The position numbers and the translations under genes were made by a program. Under the pieces are notes generated by a model. That model was not told the origin of the DNA and searched no databases. It worked only from the letters and a program-made list of their open reading frames with translations. Shown here one piece after another: positions 21,433 to 27,473 of a stretch of DNA of 27,473 nucleotides. Every line of letters starts with the position of its first letter. The first letter of the stretch is position 1. Origin of the DNA: Patescibacteria group bacterium (GTDB lineage Bacteria; Patescibacteriota; Minisyncoccia; Minisyncoccales; DG-74-1); contig JASEJL010000004.1 in NCBI GenBank assembly GCA_030016465.1, positions 1 to 27,473 of the forward strand. Direction: 5' to 3'.

Positions 21433-22371
21433 ATGAATCAAAAAATTTATCCGCCAGAATCAGCCGGAAGAAGGAGGATTGAAAATGTTCCTTTCTGCTA
21501 TCCTGAAGAGAAAATTTCCGATATCAGAAAGAGAATTTTCGAAAGAGCCAACGAATTCGAAACTTTAAATTACATTTATGTTGTCGATGGAGAAAAAAGG
21601 CTTTTAGGAGTTTTTTCGATAAAAGATATTTTCCAGCAAAATGAAGATAGAAAAATCGAAGAAATAATGGAAAGGAAAATCATTAAAGCTTATCCTTATA
21701 CCGATCAGGAAAAAATTGCCCTTTTAGCCTTAAAGCATAATTTAAAGGCCATTCCGGTACTAGATAAAAGAGATCATTTTTTAGGAGTTGTTACTTCCCA
21801 TGTCATTTTGGACATTTTACATTCAGAAGATATTGAAGATATCTTTCGTTCTGCCGGAATTTCTAAATATAACAGTTTCGCAAATAAAATTTTTCAAGCT
21901 TCTCCAAGCATCTTGACCAAATTAAGACTTCCTTGGTTAATTTTGGGTCTTTTCGGCGGCCTTTTAGCGGCTCAAATAGTTAATTTTTTTGAAAGTTCTC
22001 TCCAAACCCATTTTATTTTGGCCACTTTCATTCCTTTAATTCTCTATATGGCTGGTGCTGTTGGTGCCCAGACAGAGACTTTGTTCATTAGAAGCTTAGT
22101 TTACCGTCTAAATATGAAGAATTACTTTTTGAAAGAAATCAGAGTTAGTCTCTCTATTGCCTTAATTTTAGGAGCCCTGCTTGCTTTAGTTTCTTATTTA
22201 TGGTTTAAACTTCCTTACCTTGGAATTATTTTGGGAATTTCTTTATTCTTTACCATTGTCAACTCTTTCTTTCTCGGCCTGTTAGTCCCTTACCTTTTAA
22301 ATAAACAAAAAAAGACCCAGCGATTGGTTCAGGTCCTGTCGGTACAATTATCAGGGATATCTCAAGTTTAA
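21433..22371 (+). CDS. mgtE: MgtE-like magnesium transporter, last helix in the -1 frame
   Basis: The zero-frame product is 312 residues. It has two CBS domains (about residues 15-75 and 78-135), a linking helix and MgtE-type membrane helices (about 167-185, 195-215, 238-258, 262-287). The MgtE N-terminal domain is missing. I chose ATG 21433 because the CBS part starts there and the leader fold ends before it. In frame zero the sequence after NKQKK is unlike the family (TQRLVQVLSVQLSGISQV). In the -1 frame it reads DPAIGSGPVGTIIRDISSLI and goes on to YFSITSLM, the proper fifth helix with its DPA-x-x-SGP and pore Asp, ending at TAG 22413-22415 (327 residues). The switch point is A AAA AAG at 22308-22314. 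Either programmed -1 frameshifting or an indel explains this. Confidence 0.8.
   Translation: MNQKIYPPESAGRRRIENVPFCYPEEKISDIRKRIFERANEFETLNYIYVVDGEKRLLGVFSIKDIFQQNEDRKIEEIMERKIIKAYPYTDQEKIALLALKHNLKAIPVLDKRDHFLGVVTSHVILDILHSEDIEDIFRSAGISKYNSFANKIFQASPSILTKLRLPWLILGLFGGLLAAQIVNFFESSLQTHFILATFIPLILYMAGAVGAQTETLFIRSLVYRLNMKNYFLKEIRVSLSIALILGALLALVSYLWFKLPYLGIILGISLFFTIVNSFFLGLLVPYLLNKQKKTQRLVQVLSVQLSGISQV
22308..22314 (+). promoter_or_regulatory. A AAA AAG slippery heptamer in the mgtE-like gene
   Basis: The heptamer is in the exact phase (zero frame CAA AAA AAG) required for tandem -1 slippage, as in E. coli dnaX. The -1 reading restores the MgtE C-terminus. A weak stem GACC/GGTC (from 22314) follows; no strong stimulatory hairpin or upstream Shine-Dalgarno-like element is obvious. 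Confidence 0.5.
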
Positions 22372-22435
22372 TAATTTATTTTTCGATTACCTCTTTAATG
22401 CTTAGATTTTTTTAGATATCAATTTTAATTATTTT

Positions 22436-23023
22436 ATGATTAAAGCGACTAAAAGGACCATGAAAAAAGCCTTTACTTTAATTGAACTATTAGTAGTTAT
22501 TACTTGCATTGGATTGATAGCTTCACTTGTTATGGTAGGTATTGTTAGGCCTGCTCGACAAAAAAGCCGTGACATTAAGAGAATCACTGAGATTCACCAG
22601 ATTCAAAAAGCTCTTTATCTGTATTACCATCAATTTGGACACTACCCTAACCCTATTTCTTATAATGAAGATGATGATGGTGGTGGCTGGGATTTTGGAA
22701 ATGTTCATATGTCTTCAAACTCTCCTTCAGAAAAAGATAATTTTATTACACCTTTAGAAGAAGCTGGTTTTTTTGCTGAAACTCCTCGAGAAACTTACTT
22801 TCCAACTGAAGAACAGACCTATAGATATGCTTTCTATTCAAGTGGAAGCGAAAATTGTGGACCAACTCCTTTTTACTTACTAATGGCTAAATTAGAAAGA
22901 CCACAATCTAAATATAATTTAAAAGATCAAGTTGATCTATGTATCAGTAAAGATTTCCTCGACGTATGGGAAGTAATTGAAAGTGAAGATTGGTATGCTA
23001 TAATGGGAAAAGAGGAATTATAA
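22436..23023 (+). CDS. Type IV pilin-like (pseudopilin) protein
   Basis: This 195-residue protein has the prepilin signature KKAFTLIELLVVITCIGLIAS: a short basic leader, then FTLIE with Glu+5 and a long hydrophobic helix. The residue before the cleavage site is Ala instead of the usual Gly, which prepilin peptidases tolerate in some substrates. A globular domain follows, with RDIKRITEIHQIQKALYLYY typical of pseudopilins and two or three cysteines near the C-terminus. Two starts are possible, ATG 22436 and ATG 22460; the second gives the standard leader MKKA. It lies 18 bases before the large secreted protein, so they are probably one transcript. Confidence 0.8.
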   Translation: MIKATKRTMKKAFTLIELLVVITCIGLIASLVMVGIVRPARQKSRDIKRITEIHQIQKALYLYYHQFGHYPNPISYNEDDDGGGWDFGNVHMSSNSPSEKDNFITPLEEAGFFAETPRETYFPTEEQTYRYAFYSSGSENCGPTPFYLLMAKLERPQSKYNLKDQVDLCISKDFLDVWEVIESEDWYAIMGKEEL

Positions 23024-23041
23024 ATAATAAGTTAAAGTACA

Positions 23042-26000
23042 GTGAAGAGATGTGTTAAAAAAATTTATTTACCCTTTTTAATTTTATTAATGGGTTTTGG
23101 TTTAGCTTTTACTATTCGGGCGCAAATTACACCTGCTATATCAGGTGTTTTTATTTCCCCAGAATCTCTACCTCAAGGTTCAGAGCAAAAGGTCATTATT
23201 AGAGCTAATGCTACTACAATTTATGGAATCAAATCAGTAGAAGCTCTTATTTATGATGCTAAAGGAAAATTAATTACCACCCTCCCTCTTTATGATGATG
23301 GTAAACATCATGATTTAAATCCTCATGACGAGACCTTTGGTAATTCTCTTTCTGTTAAAGATTATCCTCTCGGAACCTATTCAATTACTATTCGGGCTAC
23401 TGCTGCCCATATTTTTACTACTGCTGAACTAAAAAAAGCTGGTCAGTTTAAAATCTATGAAGCAATGGAAAAACCAAAAGAAGAAATAGAAAAAGAAAAA
23501 GAAAAAGAAATAATAAAAGAAGAGAAACTACCTTTTTACTGTAAAAAACTAATGGAAGAAATAAAAACTCATTTTGGAAGCTGGTGTCCAGAACCAGAAA
23601 AATATTCAAAAATTGCTGATTTAAATAAAGATGGATATGTTGATCAATCAGATATCGATTTCTTTTACACTAAATACTCAGAGCCAGATTGGTGCTACAA
23701 AAAATACTTTGATTTGACTGATCCTTGTCAATATTTCTTTAAAAGAGAATTTAAAACTGAAAAAGGATATCTTATTTCTTGGCCTCATCAAGAAGGTTAT
23801 CCTTTAGAGAAAATCTATAAATTATGTGGAGAAAAAACTCGTCTCTTTCCAAAAGAAGATCTTCAACCAGGCAAAGCCTATTGGTTTTATCCAGAAAAAG
23901 ATTGCACTTTAGCTAGAACTGGCACTCCTTGGATATTTCAAGATATAAAACTACCTCAAAGGAAGGAGGTAGAGATTGGAGCACCTTTTGAAAAAATACC
24001 TTTCTCGGATATTTTCGGAAATTGTAATTATAGAAAACTGGTTATTTATGGCTATGATGAAAATCATTATAAAAGATATTACCACAATAATTATATTGAG
24101 CCTGGCTATGGTTATTCGATTTTTAATCAAGGGTCTCCTTGCACTCTTTCTCTTTCTTTACGGGTTTACTGTGCCAAAATTCGGAGAGCAATTGTCGAGG
24201 GATTAAGAACAACCTGTGTTGACGAAAAATATTCTCCAATAGCTGATATTAATAAAGACAAAAAAATAGATTATACCGATTTGTTTCTCTTTTTGAGAAA
24301 CTGGCGAAAGAGAGGTTGGTGTCAGGCTCAACTTCAAAAAACAGAAAATCCTTGTGATAAACCTTCACCTTGTCCACCAATTGGAGATATTGATGGAGAT
24401 AGTTTAATTACCAGAAATGATGCTCAATTTATAACTCAATATGTAGAAAGAAAAGTTAAATTTTCTCCAGAAATAAGAGTTATAGCCGATGTTAATGATG
24501 ATGGAAAAGTTAGCACCTTAGATGCAATGCTAATTAGCCAATATATGATAGGTGAAATCTCAATTTTTCCAGCCTGTCCTATAGAAAAAGATCTTACTAA
24601 ATATTCAGATAAAGAAGTTTTTCTAATTTCAGACCAAAACTGGCAAGATGTTCTATCTTTAGTTCCAGTTACTACTTGGACAGATAAAAAAAACTGTCTC
24701 AATAAAAAAGCAGAACAAGAATGTAAGAAATTTGATATCAATGGAGATGGGATGGTTAATGTTTTAGATTTATTTCTTTGTAATAAGCATTTTGGCCAAA
24801 ATTGGCCAAAGTGTGACTTTAATCAAAATGGAAAAGTTGACAAAGAAGATTTAGCATTTAATACCCAAGTTATTAAAAAATATCCTACTTTGATTTGGCA
24901 TCAAGAAGATTTTAGTAATAAAATAATCTCATTAAATAAAAATGAGTTTATGAGAAATACAAGCTTATATGTTTATTGGAATTTTAAAAATAATATTTTA
25001 GCCGAAGGCAAAGTTGATTCTGATGAGTTCACAATTTTATTTAATTTATCTGAAGATATCTATGATAAAATGCAAAAGGGAATCCCCCGAGGAGATCTAA
25101 AAGTAACTGTCCAAAAAATAGAAGCTGGGCCAGAGAAAATTTTATATGATGTATATCTTAATAAAGTAAAATTGGAAAATAAATCCTTTTTTAAAAAAGA
25201 TAATCAATGGTTCTTACAAGGAGCATTTTTGGGAAAAGAAAAATTTCTTTTGAAAGAGGGAGAAAACACTTTAACCCTAAAGAGAACTGGAGGTAATATT
25301 GTAATCACTGAGTATCAGCTATTTACGCTATATTTTGCAATCGATGAAATTGATAATAATTGTTTCTTTGAACCAGGCCCTTTTAAAATTTATGATTTAT
25401 GCATTGAAGATATTGAGTTAAATAAAGATAAAATTTCTCCAAATGATAAAATTACCTATTCAGTGAATCTAAAAAATATATCTAATGAAGTTGTGGATTT
25501 AAGCGGAGAAGAATATGTTTTTCAAACACTCGGGACCAGAATTCCTTATAATTTAATAATGTCTCATATTTCTACCTCAATTCCAAAAGTAAAACTGGAA
25601 CCTAATCAATCCACTAAATTTGATATTACCTTAGTTTATGACAAAGTTAAAGAACTTCCTGATTTCGCCTTTGATGCTGATTCAATTATTTATTTTCTGC
25701 AACAGTATCTTCCAGATAAATTGACTATAATTGGAAATAGCCCTTCCGATCTGGATAGACTGCTGATTGCTCCTCCTACTTATGGAGCAGGTTTAAAAGA
25801 ATCTCAAATTCAGAGAATTTCAGTAAACGATTACCTTTCTTATTGGAAAGGGATAAGAGAAATAGTTTATGTAGAAGCAGATTATGAAAAAGCTCTTTTA
25901 GCTTCAACCTATGCATCTTTAAAGAATGCCCCCTTGATTATCCAGGGCACAGCCAACGATACCCCCAATGTTTTCATGTTTAGAAATGTTATCTTAGTAG

Positions 26001-27473
26001 GCAATGTCTCCTGCCCGGCTTACGCTGATTGCATTGAAAGCTATCTTACCTTAGATTCTCTTCAAGAAAAATATGTAGAGCTGGTTGAGGCCAAAGATTT
26101 CATTTTGGTCAACCCGGATGATTTAGATATTCTTATATTCGATACCTTCATCCCTAATAAACCGCTCAATGCTGATCCAGTCCACAATTTATATTTCAAA
26201 ACCTCTTTAGCCGCTCCATTTTTAGCTTCGGCAAAACACGAGCTGATTTTATCTACAAAATCTACCGATTACCAAACAATTGATCAATTTTTAAAACAAA
26301 AACTTTCTCAGTTTATTAGCTATCCTTTTTATTCTTGTGTTCCTCCTGACCCCTGCGCTCAGGGTTTTGATAAAGAAATTACTTTTAATGTTGCTAGACC
26401 AGCTACCCTTACCTTTAATCGTGCGGCAACCTCAGGCCCCGGAGATATTTACTTCGGCTTAGCTGGATTTTTGTTTGATTGCCCATCAAAAAAAGAAGAT
26501 GTTAAGATCTATGTTAATGATAAGATAGTTCATACTTTAAGAAACTGGAGCTGTTATAATCTCAATGAGATAGTGCCTGATCCCGACCTGTTTTCTATTT
26601 GGCATCGTTTTAGTATGGAAGTTCCTGCGGTTATAAATACTGTTAGATTGGAATTTAATGGCAATCTGGCCCTACCTAAAGAACCCGGCTTCATTCTTAA
26701 AAATAAAACCACAGGTCAAGAAGTAAAATGGGAAGATATAAAGGATGTTTGTGCTCCTGCTTTGGCAACTACCAGTGTTTTCGGATTTGCTCAAGGAGAG
26801 GCATCCATCAGTTTTCAGAACATCGATCTAAATTATAATTATAATTTAGCCTTGCAAGCAGTTGGTTCGGGAAAGCTCTCTTTAAGTATTGATGGTCAGA
26901 CCCTTGGTGAAACAACCTGGTTATCTCCCAGCTACTGGTTTTCTAATTCATTTAAAATTCCCAAGGAGTTACTGAAAGAAACTCTAACCATATCCTTGAT
27001 TTCCTCCAGCACTTCGACATTTTATAAAGTCAAGGCTCACCTAGTTCCAAAATTAGAGAATTCTTTAACCGTTTTCGCTAGTCCTCCGGCTATCCCCATT
27101 GCCGAAAATATGCCTCATCTTGGTGGCTACCAAAACAGGAGAGCTTTGGATCCTTCTTTATATGCTGATCTGGTCGATAACCGTTTGCCAGATATAGGAG
27201 TAGGAAGAATTATGGGCTTTACCCCTTCTGATGTTTCCAGCTACATAGCCAGAGATTTATTTTATGAAGAATTTATCAAAACTAACAACATGAAATTTTT
27301 AGCCAGCTCTTTTCCTTATATGATTAATAACGCCAACCGCTGGGCCAAAAGATTTAGGGAAATAGGTTATAATGCCATCAGTGTTACCAATCCTCAAGAG
27401 GCTTATAACTTCGATCCGGCTGAGTGGAAAAATCAGGATCTGATTCATTATTTGGACCACGGCTCATTGATCT
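23042..27473 (+). CDS. Giant secreted protein: dockerin-like repeats and C25-like domain (partial)
   Basis: An uninterrupted frame runs from GTG 23042 to the window end (1477 codons, incomplete). After a signal peptide (KKIYLPFLILLMGFGLAF) comes a beta-sandwich (about 30-145) and a Lys/Glu-rich linker. Six calcium-binding loops of dockerin/EF-hand type start at about residues 193, 402, 449, 483, 565 and 592 (for example DLNKDGYVDQSD, DVNDDGKVSTLD, DINGDGMVNVLD). Cys-containing modules with PGKAYW/PGYGYS motifs lie between them. At about 940-990 a cell-wall-binding-2-like segment (LLASTYASLKNAPLIIQGT) appears. At the end, LPDIGVGRIMGFTPSDVSSY (about 1382 on), a YEEF helix and YLDHGS with His 1473 match gingipain-type (C25) peptidases. 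The catalytic Cys would lie beyond the window, so activity cannot be judged. In-frame ATG alternatives are internal to the signal peptide. Confidence 0.8.
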   Translation, partial: MKRCVKKIYLPFLILLMGFGLAFTIRAQITPAISGVFISPESLPQGSEQKVIIRANATTIYGIKSVEALIYDAKGKLITTLPLYDDGKHHDLNPHDETFGNSLSVKDYPLGTYSITIRATAAHIFTTAELKKAGQFKIYEAMEKPKEEIEKEKEKEIIKEEKLPFYCKKLMEEIKTHFGSWCPEPEKYSKIADLNKDGYVDQSDIDFFYTKYSEPDWCYKKYFDLTDPCQYFFKREFKTEKGYLISWPHQEGYPLEKIYKLCGEKTRLFPKEDLQPGKAYWFYPEKDCTLARTGTPWIFQDIKLPQRKEVEIGAPFEKIPFSDIFGNCNYRKLVIYGYDENHYKRYYHNNYIEPGYGYSIFNQGSPCTLSLSLRVYCAKIRRAIVEGLRTTCVDEKYSPIADINKDKKIDYTDLFLFLRNWRKRGWCQAQLQKTENPCDKPSPCPPIGDIDGDSLITRNDAQFITQYVERKVKFSPEIRVIADVNDDGKVSTLDAMLISQYMIGEISIFPACPIEKDLTKYSDKEVFLISDQNWQDVLSLVPVTTWTDKKNCLNKKAEQECKKFDINGDGMVNVLDLFLCNKHFGQNWPKCDFNQNGKVDKEDLAFNTQVIKKYPTLIWHQEDFSNKIISLNKNEFMRNTSLYVYWNFKNNILAEGKVDSDEFTILFNLSEDIYDKMQKGIPRGDLKVTVQKIEAGPEKILYDVYLNKVKLENKSFFKKDNQWFLQGAFLGKEKFLLKEGENTLTLKRTGGNIVITEYQLFTLYFAIDEIDNNCFFEPGPFKIYDLCIEDIELNKDKISPNDKITYSVNLKNISNEVVDLSGEEYVFQTLGTRIPYNLIMSHISTSIPKVKLEPNQSTKFDITLVYDKVKELPDFAFDADSIIYFLQQYLPDKLTIIGNSPSDLDRLLIAPPTYGAGLKESQIQRISVNDYLSYWKGIREIVYVEADYEKALLASTYASLKNAPLIIQGTANDTPNVFMFRNVILVGNVSCPAYADCIESYLTLDSLQEKYVELVEAKDFILVNPDDLDILIFDTFIPNKPLNADPVHNLYFKTSLAAPFLASAKHELILSTKSTDYQTIDQFLKQKLSQFISYPFYSCVPPDPCAQGFDKEITFNVARPATLTFNRAATSGPGDIYFGLAGFLFDCPSKKEDVKIYVNDKIVHTLRNWSCYNLNEIVPDPDLFSIWHRFSMEVPAVINTVRLEFNGNLALPKEPGFILKNKTTGQEVKWEDIKDVCAPALATTSVFGFAQGEASISFQNIDLNYNYNLALQAVGSGKLSLSIDGQTLGETTWLSPSYWFSNSFKIPKELLKETLTISLISSSTSTFYKVKAHLVPKLENSLTVFASPPAIPIAENMPHLGGYQNRRALDPSLYADLVDNRLPDIGVGRIMGFTPSDVSSYIARDLFYEEFIKTNNMKFLASSFPYMINNANRWAKRFREIGYNAISVTNPQEAYNFDPAEWKNQDLIHYLDHGSLI

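Noticed and set aside
23976..24206. 76-residue plus-strand frame
   Set aside because: It lies inside the large secreted protein, which is open without interruption in another frame.
1..27473. CRISPR array or tRNA/rRNA genes
   Set aside because: No regularly spaced repeats, cloverleaf with TTCGA-type arm or rRNA segments were seen.

Overview
The window looks like AT-rich chromosome from a member of the Patescibacteria (candidate phyla radiation, probably Parcubacteria-like). This is inferred from several things: very few Shine-Dalgarno sequences, LAGLIDADG inteins in housekeeping-type genes, a small CxxC zinc-ribbon protein, a giant secreted subtilase ending in a peptidoglycan-binding domain, and pilin-like and dockerin-like secreted proteins. 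UGA is used as a stop (the subtilase ends with it exactly after its terminal domain), which argues against the UGA-glycine code of Gracilibacteria and Absconditabacteria.

Layout: 1-506 is the decayed 3' end of an IS3-family element. 525-1256 is an anchored hypothetical protein. 1310-1503 is a self-contained small-RNA gene with its own promoter, long-range pairing and terminator. 1531-2838 holds a LOG-like gene, a standalone EF-Tu-domain-2-like protein and an MgtC-like membrane protein, closed by a REP/MITE-like inverted-repeat element (2839-2971).

3012-16052 is the core. It contains an EndoQ-type PHP nuclease (intein 1), a first DUF2229 protein, a second DUF2229 protein (intein 2) and a BadF/HgdC-type activase (intein 3). 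The two DUF2229 genes are separated by a complete restriction-modification cassette (type III-like Mod, DUF3800, Res; 6595-11794), which looks inserted into an ancestral endoQ-DUF2229-DUF2229-activase operon. Two of the three inteins sit directly before conserved cysteines of the iron-sulfur activase system, so the splicing nucleophile is also the presumed cluster ligand. A three-way-junction sequence with a minus-strand promoter lies between DUF3800 and res.

16108-20388 is a 1426-residue cell-wall-bound subtilase with a second domain nested inside its catalytic domain. 20525-21247 holds an Mth938-like protein, a second promoter-structure-terminator small RNA locus and a zinc-ribbon protein. 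21296-22415 is an MgtE-like magnesium transporter with a structured leader. Its last transmembrane helix is encoded in the -1 frame after an A AAA AAG heptamer, the classical dnaX slippery sequence. 22436-27473 holds a type IV pilin-like protein and a very large secreted protein with six dockerin/EF-hand-type repeats leading into a gingipain (C25)-like domain cut by the window end.

The strongest leads are the MgtE frameshift with its leader RNA, the inteins at metal-ligand cysteines, the two or three unassigned small RNAs, and the nested-domain subtilase. All assignments come from reading motifs by eye; no database search was run.
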